From Bacteroidales bacterium UBA1309 (GTDB lineage: Bacteria; Bacteroidota; Bacteroidia; Bacteroidales; Dysgonomonadaceae): 27,672 nt of DNA. The stretch covers positions 1 to 27,672 of the forward strand of contig DBTT01000007.1 of the NCBI GenBank assembly GCA_002307185.1, written 5' to 3'. Position 1 is the first letter of the stretch. Each line of letters begins with the position of its first letter. The translations under genes and the position numbers were made by a program. Positions 13,905 through 21,541 of this stretch are shown in pieces. The notes beneath the pieces were generated by a model. It saw only the letters and a list, made by a program, of their open reading frames with translations, was not told the DNA's origin and did no database searches.

Positions 13905-14513
13905 ATGCCAAGACCAAGAAGAAAGCGAACTGTTGCAAATCCCCCTGCCGTGGACGGGTTCAAACCATTTGGGGTGCCGATCTCAGATTTGGAGCCGGTG
14001 GTACTCCTCTACGAAGAATACGAGTCCATCCGGCTGGTAGATTATGAGGGGCTGGGGCAGGAAGAAGCCTCACGGCGGATGATGGTTTCCCGGCCCACAC
14101 TCACCCGGATACACGACAAGGCCATCAAATCAATCGCGCAGGCTTTTGTGGAGGGGAAAGCGATCTTGATCGAGGGTGGGGACTACCATTCCGACAATTA
14201 CTGGTACCGCTGCGCCGACTGCCAGAAGTTGAATGTCTCGGCAACGGAATCCCACCAATGCGTTTATTGCGGCTCAAAAAACATGAGGCAACTCAATGAG
14301 ATCGATGTGGACAGCAACAATGACAACGGTATTTGCATATGCGTCCATTGCGGAGTGGAAATCGCCCACCAGAAAAATCAGCCTTGCAGGGAGACAGGTT
14401 GCCCCGGATGCGGAAAGAAAATGATGCGCAAAGGGAGCTACCACCATCAGTTATACATCAAAAAACAACAAGAAAATGAAAATTGCAGTACCAACAAAAG
14501 GAACGCTGATTGA
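13905..14513 (+). CDS. DUF134 (UPF0251) DNA-binding protein with cysteine-rich C-terminal extension
   Basis: 202 residues. The N-terminal DUF134 domain (about 1-95) opens with MPRPRRKRTVANPP and GFKPFGVPISDLEPVVLLYEEYESIRLVDYEGL, followed by a helix-turn-helix (QEEASRRMMVSRPTLTRIHDKAIKSIAQAF). Typical DUF134 proteins are roughly 100-130 residues; here about 90 more follow, with two metal-ribbon-like groups: CADC (Cys103, Cys106) plus CVYC (Cys119, Cys122), and CICVHC (144-149) plus CRETGCPGC (161-169). It is probably a metal- or redox-responsive regulator of its own operon, where the promoter carries an inverted repeat, but no target has been shown. Its 3' end overlaps the NifX-like gene by 38 bp, and the last ~12 residues look like frame read-through into that overlap. 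Confidence 0.88.
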   Translation: MPRPRRKRTVANPPAVDGFKPFGVPISDLEPVVLLYEEYESIRLVDYEGLGQEEASRRMMVSRPTLTRIHDKAIKSIAQAFVEGKAILIEGGDYHSDNYWYRCADCQKLNVSATESHQCVYCGSKNMRQLNEIDVDSNNDNGICICVHCGVEIAHQKNQPCRETGCPGCGKKMMRKGSYHHQLYIKKQQENENCSTNKRNAD

Positions 14514-14844
14514 TGACCATTTTGGCCATTGCGAATCCTACACCATTTTCCTGGTGAACGAGAAAAAGGAAATAGAATCGACCGAAATCCTGCCCTCAGA
14601 TAGCGGGTGCGGATGCAAAAGCAACATCGCCTCGGTCTTGCAAGACAAAGGGGTGGGCATCCTTATTGCCGGAAGCATGGGAAACGGAGCCTTGAATGTG
14701 CTTAACACGCACGGAATAAAGGTGCTCAGGGGAAATTCGGGCGAGGCAAGGGTCAAAGTGGACGAGTTCCTGGATGGGAAATTAGGTGATTCGGGAATCG
14801 CATGCATGCACCACGGCGATGAAGGACATACTTGCAGCCACTGA
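14476..14844 (+). CDS. NifX/NifB-C-like protein (dinitrogenase iron-molybdenum cofactor domain)
   Basis: 122 residues covering a single Fe-Mo-cofactor-type domain: MKIAVPTKGTLIDDHFGHCESYTIF, with the hallmark HFGHC, then SGCGCKSNIASVLQDKGVGILIAGSMGNGALNVLNTHGIKVLRG and EFLDGKL. Stand-alone members occur in many anaerobes that lack nitrogenase and are thought to bind or carry Fe-S or metal clusters. The C-terminus adds CMHHGDEGHTCSH, a further likely metal-binding tail. It overlaps the DUF134 gene by 38 bp and precedes the MBL gene, forming one operon. No nitrogenase genes are visible, so a role in nitrogen fixation is not supported. Confidence 0.9.
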   Translation: MKIAVPTKGTLIDDHFGHCESYTIFLVNEKKEIESTEILPSDSGCGCKSNIASVLQDKGVGILIAGSMGNGALNVLNTHGIKVLRGNSGEARVKVDEFLDGKLGDSGIACMHHGDEGHTCSH

Positions 14845-14934
14845 TTCCTTTAAGTTTCAAATAATGCCGGGCAGGCAATGGCCAACGCAGAAAAGCCTTT
14901 GCCCGCCATCATTGTTTCAAAATCCGGCCATTCC

Positions 14935-15762
14935 ATGAAAATCAGCATCCTGATCGACAATTCGCCCCATCCGGAAAATGATTCCATGTTGACCGAACAC
15001 GGGCTTAGCGTCTATTTTGAAATCGATGGATGCAAATGGATGGTGGATTGCGGTGCATCCGGCAAGTTTCTGGCGAATGCGGAAATTTTGGGAATTGATC
15101 TGCACGACGTTGACTACCTCCTGTTGTCGCATGCCCACGCCGACCACACAGGCGGACTAGGGCATTTCCTCCAAATAAATGCAAAAGCAACCGTTGTCCT
15201 ATCTTCCCACATCAAGGAAAGCTGCAACTATTTTTCGACACGGGGCGGTTCAAAAAGGAATATAGGCATCGATTTCTCTGTTGTGAATGAGAACCGGGAC
15301 AGATTCCAGTTTATCGGCAAAAACACCCGGTTGACCAAAAACCTTTCCCTGATCACAGCGATTGCCCACAAACAGCCCCAACCCAAAGGTAATGCAACAT
15401 TGCTGAACGGAAACTCACCCGACGACTTCTTGCACGAAACTGCTTTCGCCATCGACACGCCAGACGGGGCGATAATCATTTCGTCCTGTTGTCATCATGG
15501 ATTGCTGAACACCCTGAAAGCATCCGGCAAAACGGTTATAAAAGCTTATTTTGGCGGGACGCACCTTCTTGACTGCACCTCAACTCTGAATTTTGAAACG
15601 GAAAAGGATATTGTTGATATTGCCCGGTCGGTTCGGAAAGAATATCCGGAAATGAAAATAATCACAGGGCATTGCACGGGAAAAGCTGCAGCTGCAACAT
15701 TCAAAACAGTCTTGGAAGAAAAATTTCACGTTTTCCACACGGGTCAAATATTAGATGTTTGA
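14935..15762 (+). CDS. Metallo-beta-lactamase-fold hydrolase
   Basis: 275 residues from the ATG at 14935 (MKISILIDNSPHP, the usual opening of this subgroup); an in-frame ATG at 14878 would add 19 residues of no recognisable domain and cannot be excluded. The MBL motif is SHAHADHTGG (His66, His68, Asp70, His71). Later metal ligands are likely in ISSCCHHGLLNTL and ITGHCTGKAA. The overall pattern (SVYFEIDGCKWMVDCGASGKFLANAEILGIDL, DVDYLLLSHAHADH, AYFGGTHLL) resembles the MBL subgroup often annotated as RFA-phosphate-synthase-like (methanopterin-type) hydrolases. The substrate is unknown. It follows the NifX-like gene by 90 bp and ends the plus-strand operon. Confidence 0.85.
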   Translation: MKISILIDNSPHPENDSMLTEHGLSVYFEIDGCKWMVDCGASGKFLANAEILGIDLHDVDYLLLSHAHADHTGGLGHFLQINAKATVVLSSHIKESCNYFSTRGGSKRNIGIDFSVVNENRDRFQFIGKNTRLTKNLSLITAIAHKQPQPKGNATLLNGNSPDDFLHETAFAIDTPDGAIIISSCCHHGLLNTLKASGKTVIKAYFGGTHLLDCTSTLNFETEKDIVDIARSVRKEYPEMKIITGHCTGKAAAATFKTVLEEKFHVFHTGQILDV

Positions 15763-15868
15763 CCATGATTCGAGAAACGGGCATAGCACATCTAGGGCAT
15801 CCCCAAAATGGATGCAGTTCGAAGGCACGGGAACTACTGCGACTTTTGTAACTGAAATAATAGATGAT

Positions 15869-15903
15869 TATCCGCAAAGCGACCTTAGCTTAAAAGTCGG
15901 ATA
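15869..15903 (+). terminator. Possible terminator after the MBL gene
   Basis: TATCCG (15869-15874) pairs with CGGATA (15898-15903), with inner GAC/GTC pairing possible, and TTCTTCTTT follows on the plus strand. The loop is long, so this is a weak prediction for the end of the DUF134-NifX-MBL transcript, which converges on the propeller regulator gene. Confidence 0.3.
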
Positions 15904-15918
15904 TTCTTCTTTAGAATG

Positions 15919-18864
15919 TCATAGTTCAAACAATTGTTTGATTGTATCCTCCACCTGATTGTTCCGGTAACGAGCCACAAAATCTTTTGGAGATATATTG
16001 AAATATCTCTTGAAGGCAGTGGAAAAATAAGATGGATCGGAGAATCCTGCCTCAAAAGCTACGTCACCAATAGACGCTTTCTCTTGTATGAGCATTAGCC
16101 CCGCCTTTTTCATCCTTACCGACCTGAGGAGATCGTTAGGGGAACAGTTATATAATTCTTTGGTTCGGCGGTAAAGGTGTACTCGGCTCATGCCTGTTTC
16201 GCGGCTTAACTCTTCGACACCGAATTTGGGATCAGAGAAATGTTTTGAAATGGTGGACATGATTCTTTCTTTCAGCTTGTCGTTCATCGTGTTGCCCGTG
16301 CTGGCAATGCTGTTGGAAGTTGTATCTTTGGCCTGTATCAGGTTCTGGTAATTTTCTTTGATGCGCAGATATTCGGCCATCACAGTCCTCAATCGTTTCT
16401 TGCTCTTTTCTCTTGCGATGTATCCACGGTATTGAAAATAGAATATGATGACCAAGATGAGAAAATACAAAGATTTAGTGAATGGCGACCAATACCAGGA
16501 TGCCTGTATGACTATGTCCATCGTTATCACGGATGTCCTCGCCCCCTTTTCATGCTTGAAGCTTTTCACGATAAGCTTGTACTTGCCGGGAGGCAACTGG
16601 TTGTAAACAGCTTGCGGGGCGTCGGCGGTTGTTGTATGCCATTTCGATTCATAACCTTCTAATTGGTACATATAGCGTAGCTGGGACGACACGGCGTAGT
16701 TGAAGGGCGAAAAGCGGATAGCGAACGAATTCTCGTAATGGGGAAGGGTTAGGAGTGAAGCGTAACCTATGGCAGCATTCAGCCGGTTGAACTTAGAATT
16801 GATATCGAAGGTTTCCATTTCACCGTTTATATAGAGTGAGCTGAAATGGATTGGGATAAATTCGTCTTTCTGTTTTTGAATGGATGACGGGTTGAAGGAG
16901 ATGACACCGTTGTCACCTCCAAACACGATTGTCCCGTCTTCCCGGGCAATCTGTGCACCATTGTGAAAATCGCCAACTTTTTGTATGTCATACCAAGAGA
17001 ATCTGCGGGTATTCCCTGTCCGAGGATAGAAAAGTATGATGCCCCGGTTGGTTGACATCCATACATTTCTGTCGAAGTCCGCTGCAATGGCCATGACATG
17101 CACGGGGCTGCCAGTGTTGTCGAGAGGATAATGCCGGCATGAGTCGGTGACTTCGTCATATATGAACAAACCGTTTTTTGTGCCGATGTACATTGACCCA
17201 TCATCGTGTTCGAAGAAAGAGCTTATCGTGCTGTTCTTGAGTTTGCCTAAAGATAAATTGCAAATTTTCTTGCTGTTGGGATCGTAGCACAGGCAGTCTT
17301 GGCTACCTATCCAAAGCCGACCCTTCGAATCTAGTTTCAATGCAAAAATGTATTTTGGCACCGATCCCTGAATTTTGCTCATCTTTCCCGAGACGAGGTC
17401 GAGTTGGCTGGCTCCGGTTCCAATGTTGCCGATGTAGAGTCGCTTTCCTGATTTGTCGAGTTGCAGGCAGCTTATGTTTTTGTTTGTTACATTGTTGTTG
17501 TCCTCGATCGCTTTAAGCAATTTGCCATCGTAATGAAAAAGGCCGTTGCCATAAGTTCCCAGCCAAACGCTTGCATCGGGTCCGACCGCCATGTCTTGTA
17601 CGGCTCCGGTGAATTTTGCGGGAGATTCCAACCGTCGCATGTTGTTGAAATCACTTCCGGCAAATACGCCGCCACCATCGGTTCCGATGTAGAATTTCCC
17701 ATTTGCGGTATGTGCAAAGGAGGTGATCGCTGCTCTGTTTTGTACAGGATGCGACTCGCCTATGGCTTGATAGCTGAATCCTCCGGTGGATGCAGGAACA
17801 ACCAGCAGCCCTTTTTGGTAAATTCCCACATATAGGTTTCCCCAGCGATCTTCTATGATGTCATGTATTTTGCTGTATTTCAGATCTATTTGGCAATCCC
17901 TGATGGCGTATTCGGTGATCGTACGTTTGGAAATGTCGATTTGCCCTATTCCATTGTTCTCGCAACCCACCAGCAGCGTGCCGTCTTTGCGTTGCAAAAA
18001 GCATTGGGGTTTTTGATAAAGAGTCAATCGCTCTTCCAATTTTCGAAATTGCTTGCTACGCTCATCGAAGATAAGCACTCCGTTCCAGCCGTCGGCCACG
18101 AGCAAGGAGCGAGTTGCCTTGTCCTCTATGAAGTCCAGAATTTCCATTCCGAATGGTTTTATTTTTGAGCCTTTTGCGTAATTAGGTTTCCACCGGCTGA
18201 AAGTTTTCAGGTCAAAAACGATCATTTCCCCGCTAAAGATCCAAAGCCGTTGCCGAGAGTCGATAAAAATATGCCCGCAAACAATCCCTTCGAGTGCCGC
18301 CCTTATTCTTGCGGTTTCTTCTTTTATGATTTTATGTGTGCGGATGTCAATAATAAAAAATCCGTAAGCTCCAGCGCAGACAAGCAGCTTTTTTCCTCCA
18401 TGCAATAAAGCCATGTCTAGAACGGCTATTGATTTGCCTTCCCGCAACACATTGTTGTCTTCTGATTTGTCCAGTTGGATATGCTCAAACCGTTCAGTCT
18501 TGGGGTGGAACAAATGTAAGCCACGCTCCGTGCCTACCCAGCATTGCCCCAGCTCATCGGGCAGGAACCTGTACACACTGCTGCTGCGTAATTTCCCGAT
18601 TCCTCGCGACTCGTAATAAGCAGTTATTCCATAGCCGTCGAATTTGGCTAAGCCTCCATAGTTGCACATCCATACGTATCCGTCTTTATCTTGGCTCATG
18701 AATAATAGTTTGGTGCTGGGAAGCCCGTCTGCAGAAGTGTAGAGACGCGACCCTTGCCCTTCTGCCTGATATATCGAACAAGAAAACATGAGGACAAGTA
18801 AGATCAAATCTCTTGGATGGATGTACTTGAAGATTTTTTGGCTACGGGTTTGCTGTGTCTTCAT
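15919..18864 (-). CDS. SusR-like transmembrane regulator: beta-propeller, Y_Y_Y, AraC HTH, no kinase
   Basis: 981 residues. An N-terminal signal/anchor (LILLVLMFSCSIYQAEGQG) precedes repeated Reg_prop blades from about 40 to 690 (SRLYTSADGLPSTKLLFMSQDKDGYVWMCNYGGLAKFDG and many similar GxxWxGT and DxxGxLWIG-type units). A Y_Y_Y domain lies near 725-788 (LRYMYQLEGYESKWHTTT, PPGKYKLIVKSF). One membrane helix is near 797-813 (SLYFLILVIIFYF), then a basic coiled linker, then an AraC-type DNA-binding domain near 865-970 (FGVEELSRETGMSRVHLYRR; GDVAFEAGFSDPSYFSTAFKRYFNISPKDF). The histidine kinase and receiver modules of hybrid two-component systems are missing, so it resembles SusR. It should sense an oligosaccharide in the periplasm and activate the divergent glycoside hydrolase operon. 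Confidence 0.92.
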   Translation of the reverse strand: MKTQQTRSQKIFKYIHPRDLILLVLMFSCSIYQAEGQGSRLYTSADGLPSTKLLFMSQDKDGYVWMCNYGGLAKFDGYGITAYYESRGIGKLRSSSVYRFLPDELGQCWVGTERGLHLFHPKTERFEHIQLDKSEDNNVLREGKSIAVLDMALLHGGKKLLVCAGAYGFFIIDIRTHKIIKEETARIRAALEGIVCGHIFIDSRQRLWIFSGEMIVFDLKTFSRWKPNYAKGSKIKPFGMEILDFIEDKATRSLLVADGWNGVLIFDERSKQFRKLEERLTLYQKPQCFLQRKDGTLLVGCENNGIGQIDISKRTITEYAIRDCQIDLKYSKIHDIIEDRWGNLYVGIYQKGLLVVPASTGGFSYQAIGESHPVQNRAAITSFAHTANGKFYIGTDGGGVFAGSDFNNMRRLESPAKFTGAVQDMAVGPDASVWLGTYGNGLFHYDGKLLKAIEDNNNVTNKNISCLQLDKSGKRLYIGNIGTGASQLDLVSGKMSKIQGSVPKYIFALKLDSKGRLWIGSQDCLCYDPNSKKICNLSLGKLKNSTISSFFEHDDGSMYIGTKNGLFIYDEVTDSCRHYPLDNTGSPVHVMAIAADFDRNVWMSTNRGIILFYPRTGNTRRFSWYDIQKVGDFHNGAQIAREDGTIVFGGDNGVISFNPSSIQKQKDEFIPIHFSSLYINGEMETFDINSKFNRLNAAIGYASLLTLPHYENSFAIRFSPFNYAVSSQLRYMYQLEGYESKWHTTTADAPQAVYNQLPPGKYKLIVKSFKHEKGARTSVITMDIVIQASWYWSPFTKSLYFLILVIIFYFQYRGYIAREKSKKRLRTVMAEYLRIKENYQNLIQAKDTTSNSIASTGNTMNDKLKERIMSTISKHFSDPKFGVEELSRETGMSRVHLYRRTKELYNCSPNDLLRSVRMKKAGLMLIQEKASIGDVAFEAGFSDPSYFSTAFKRYFNISPKDFVARYRNNQVEDTIKQLFEL

Positions 18865-18928
18865 GCGGAATCAAGCGATTTTTTAGAATTGTATGGGCAA
18901 CTGGTTTTTCTTAAGGTCTCGGCGAGTC

Positions 18929-18959
18929 CAAAGTTAGGCATACTTGTTGGAAAAACAAA
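18929..18959 (-). promoter_or_regulatory. Bacteroidota-type promoter of the SusR-like regulator gene
   Basis: On the minus strand TAACTTTG (18936-18929) is a perfect -7 box and TTTG (18959-18956) a perfect -33 box, with 19 bp between them. The predicted leader is about 60 nt to the ATG at 18864. The full consensus suggests constitutive expression, unlike the promoter proposed for the target operon. Confidence 0.65.
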
Positions 18960-19379
18960 TTGAAAATGGGGTTTTGGCGGATTGCCACATCGTATTTCAA
19001 CTAATAATGCTTTTTTACAGCCTCATGTATCAAAATTATATTTATTATGTAACTAAAGTTAAGGTGTCTTGAATGAAGTGATGGCTATTTTTGTGATGTC
19101 CTCAATGCATCATTCAAGCATTGGCCAAGAAAGGTCTGCGCAGGGCTTTCATTGAAGTAAACACATTGCGTGATTACCGGCCCGAAACCCATCGGCCTAA
19201 ATTTGATTCGATTGAAAAAAACGGGATTGAGGCTTCCTGTTTCGCTAAATCGAACAATAGATGCAAGCTGCTACCTGCTCAGCTGATGAAAGCGAAGAAT
19301 ATCCGTCCGCTTGCAGGCAAAATCAATAAAGGCAGAGATGAGGCGGATTGATGCAAATAGTCCCTGCCTTCTTTGTCCC

Positions 19380-19417
19380 AAATGTAACGAAATTACCACA
19401 AAATGTAACGAAATTAC
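19380..19417 (+). promoter_or_regulatory. Twin 17-bp direct repeats, candidate AraC-type operator
   Basis: AAATGTAACGAAATTAC occurs at 19380-19396 and again, identical, at 19401-19417, separated by CACA. The period is 21 bp, and the 17+4+17 layout is that of the araI1-I2 half-sites bound by an AraC dimer. The site lies 23 bp upstream of a near-consensus -7 box for the GH97 operon and next to the gene for an AraC-domain regulator. Confidence 0.65.
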
Positions 19418-19440
19418 AAACGGGACAGCTAGATAAATTC

Positions 19441-19448
19441 TAACTTCG
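19441..19448 (+). promoter_or_regulatory. Candidate activator-dependent -7 box (TAACTTCG) for the GH97 operon
   Basis: TAACTTCG differs from TAnnTTTG at one base and has no TTG-type -33 element; instead the twin repeats end 23 bp upstream, where a bound activator would touch polymerase. This implies a leader of about 140 nt before the GH97 ATG. It is a weak sequence match supported mainly by position. Confidence 0.35.
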
Positions 19449-19594
19449 TAACCTGATATGCCAATGTGTTCATCGCCTAATATTTCCAGATAATCACACC
19501 AATCCATGCCCAACGATGGGCTTGGCGGCCGTTTGTAAATCAGGTTGGTTTGATAATAAGGCATGTTTCAAGAACGAAAAAACCATTTCTAATA

Positions 19595-21520
19595 ATGAAA
19601 ATCTTTAGTGTTACGGGTGTTTTGCTGTGCCTATCTTTGTATGCGTTTGCTCAGAAAACGACAATTGTTTCGCCCAATCAGAAAATAACCATCGAGCTCT
19701 TCAACGCCCAAGAAACCCAAACAGGCGGATGGTATTTGAAAATCAAGTATTCAGCCAATGGCAAAACCTCCGAAATGATCCCTCATGTCGCGTTAGGCCT
19801 CGTCCGTTCCGATCAGGATTTTTCAAAGGAACTCAAGTTCGTGAAAGCTGGAAAAATGGAGTCGATCAATGAAAAATATACAACCGTGCACGGAAAAAAA
19901 TCCCAATGCTGCAATTCGGCTAACGAGATCGCTGTCTATTTCGAAAATCCGTCGAAAGCCAAGCTGAACCTTATCCTCCGGGCTTACAACGATGGAGTTG
20001 CGTTTCGTTACGAATTTCCAGAAAAAAAAGGTTCTTTCGTTGTCAACGATGAGTTGACTGCCTATTGCATTCCAGACAGCACGAAACGGTGGATGGAAAA
20101 ATTCAACCCCGCCAACGAAGGACTTTACTCCTCCATGAAAGATGGAAACGCCCAGCAGGACTGGGGATATCCTGCACTTTTCAACACACCCGAAAAAGGT
20201 TGCTGGTATTTGATCCACGAGGCCGACCTGGACAGGAACTATTGTGGAACGAAACTTTCCAATACAGGTGAAAAATCGAAATATAAACTCACTTTTCCCG
20301 ACCAATGGAATGGAAGGGGGCAAGGGGAAAGCAAGCCAACCATCACGCTACCTTGGAAATCGCCTTGGCGGGTGGTGGTTATCGGCAGCCTTGCAGATAT
20401 TGTGGAGTCCACACTGGTTGATGACGTGTCCGCACCTACCGCCAGTAGCAAAACCGATTGGATACGACCTGGCATTGCTTCGTGGAATTACTGGTCAGAT
20501 AATCATGGAACCAAGGACTTCAAAACGGTATGTGAATTTGCCGATCTGGCCGCCTCTATGGGCTGGCCTTACACCTTGCTCGATTGGGAATGGGACGCCA
20601 TGGGCAATGGCGGAAAATTGGAAGATGCTATAAAATATATCCATTCATTGGGTTTGAAACCATTGATGTGGTACAATTCCGGAGGAGAGCACACCTGGGT
20701 GAATGCAACGCCCAAAGACCGGATGCTGACACACGAAAACCGTGTGGAAGAATTCACTAAACTCAAAAAACTGGGTGTTGCAGGGGTGAAAATTGATTTC
20801 TTCGAAAGCGAAAAGCAAAACATGATTAAGTACTATCTCGATATTCTGGATGATGCTGCTAAATTTGAAATGATGGTCTATTTTCACGGGTGTTTAGTCC
20901 CACGCGGCTGGTCACGCACCTATCCGCACCTGATGACCTACGAGGGTGTGCGTGGTGCCGAATGGTACAACAACGGACCCGAATTTACCACCACGGCTTC
21001 TGAACATAACGCCATCCTGCCTTTTACCCGGAATGTGGTTGGGGCGATGGATTATACTCCGGTAACTTTTACCAATTCACAATTTCCCCATATTACCTCT
21101 TATGGCCACGAACTTGCGCTCAGCGTGGTGTTTGAATCGGGTATCCAGCACATGGCCGACCGCCCGGAGGGCTATTCCGATTTGCCCGATGCGGCCAGGT
21201 CGTTTTTGAAAGAGGTGCCCAACGCATGGGACAACACGAAATTAGTTGGAGGATATCCGGGAAAAGATGTGGTTATCGCCCGCAACAAAGCCGAGAAATG
21301 GTATGTTGGAGGGATCACCGCTGAAAAACTACCTAAAACCGAAACCGTGACTTTTAATTATTTGCCTGAAAATGTGAAATATAAAATGACCTTGATTTCG
21401 GACGGCGAACACGACAAGAAATTAACAACACAACACCTTGTCGTTGACAAGTCGAGCACCGTAAGGGTGAGATTGTTGGGTAGGGGTGGTTTTGTTGCTT
21501 CTCTAACTCCTCTAAAATAG
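19595..21520 (+). CDS. Glycoside hydrolase family 97 (retaining, alpha-galactosidase-like)
   Basis: 641 residues from the ATG at 19595, which begins a signal peptide (MKIFSVTGVLLCLSLYAFAQ); the frame opens earlier with a TTG at 19550, rejected. The GH97 N-terminal beta-sandwich spans about 22-280 (RAYNDGVAFRYEFP is typical). The (beta/alpha)8 catalytic domain spans about 285-540 (PGIASWNYWSDNHGTKDFKTVCEFADLAASMGWPYTLLDWEWD), followed by a C-terminal beta domain. Asp401 in GVKIDFFESE and Glu450 in RTYPHLMTYEGVRGAE sit where retaining GH97 enzymes carry the nucleophile and acid/base; the inverting SusB type uses glutamate bases instead. An alpha-galactosidase-like activity is therefore more likely than alpha-glucosidase, but specificity is inferred. 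First gene of a GH97-GH3-GH29 operon, with the GH3 start 21 bp after its stop. Confidence 0.92.
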   Translation: MKIFSVTGVLLCLSLYAFAQKTTIVSPNQKITIELFNAQETQTGGWYLKIKYSANGKTSEMIPHVALGLVRSDQDFSKELKFVKAGKMESINEKYTTVHGKKSQCCNSANEIAVYFENPSKAKLNLILRAYNDGVAFRYEFPEKKGSFVVNDELTAYCIPDSTKRWMEKFNPANEGLYSSMKDGNAQQDWGYPALFNTPEKGCWYLIHEADLDRNYCGTKLSNTGEKSKYKLTFPDQWNGRGQGESKPTITLPWKSPWRVVVIGSLADIVESTLVDDVSAPTASSKTDWIRPGIASWNYWSDNHGTKDFKTVCEFADLAASMGWPYTLLDWEWDAMGNGGKLEDAIKYIHSLGLKPLMWYNSGGEHTWVNATPKDRMLTHENRVEEFTKLKKLGVAGVKIDFFESEKQNMIKYYLDILDDAAKFEMMVYFHGCLVPRGWSRTYPHLMTYEGVRGAEWYNNGPEFTTTASEHNAILPFTRNVVGAMDYTPVTFTNSQFPHITSYGHELALSVVFESGIQHMADRPEGYSDLPDAARSFLKEVPNAWDNTKLVGGYPGKDVVIARNKAEKWYVGGITAEKLPKTETVTFNYLPENVKYKMTLISDGEHDKKLTTQHLVVDKSSTVRVRLLGRGGFVASLTPLK

Positions 21521-21541
21521 AGTTATTCAAAAATACATGCG

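Larger units (their letters stand above)
18865..19594. other. 730-bp regulatory intergenic region between divergent regulator and GH97 operon
   Basis: No convincing gene is seen; a 76-codon plus frame at 19121-19351 starts with TTG and has no recognisable features. The region holds the regulator promoter (18929-18959), a degenerate copy of the operator half-site (ATGTAACTAAAGTTA at 19047-19061), a stray perfect -7 box TAAATTTG at 19198-19205 that could drive a long leader or small RNA, the twin 17-bp repeats (19380-19417), and a TAACTTCG box (19441-19448). Much of 19120-19370 is of higher GC than the rest and could be eroded coding sequence, but I recognise no remnant. Confidence 0.6.

Noticed and set aside
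14476..14844. Possible nitrogen-fixation gene
   Set aside because: The domain is NifX/NifB-C-like, but no nitrogenase or cofactor genes accompany it, and stand-alone copies are common in anaerobes.
15926..15941. 16-bp perfect palindrome TCAAACAATTGTTTGA at the 3' end of the regulator gene
   Set aside because: It lies in the last codons of the regulator and has no proper loop or T tract; likely chance in an AT-rich coding end, or at most a weak terminator part.
19121..19351. 76-codon plus-strand open frame in the regulator-GH97 intergenic region
   Set aside because: TTG start, no leader or known motif, and it overlaps nothing conserved; not enough to call a gene, though the higher GC of the segment was noted.
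19823..20323. 166-codon minus-strand open frame
   Set aside because: Antisense to the GH97 N-terminal domain; composition explained by codon bias of the real gene.
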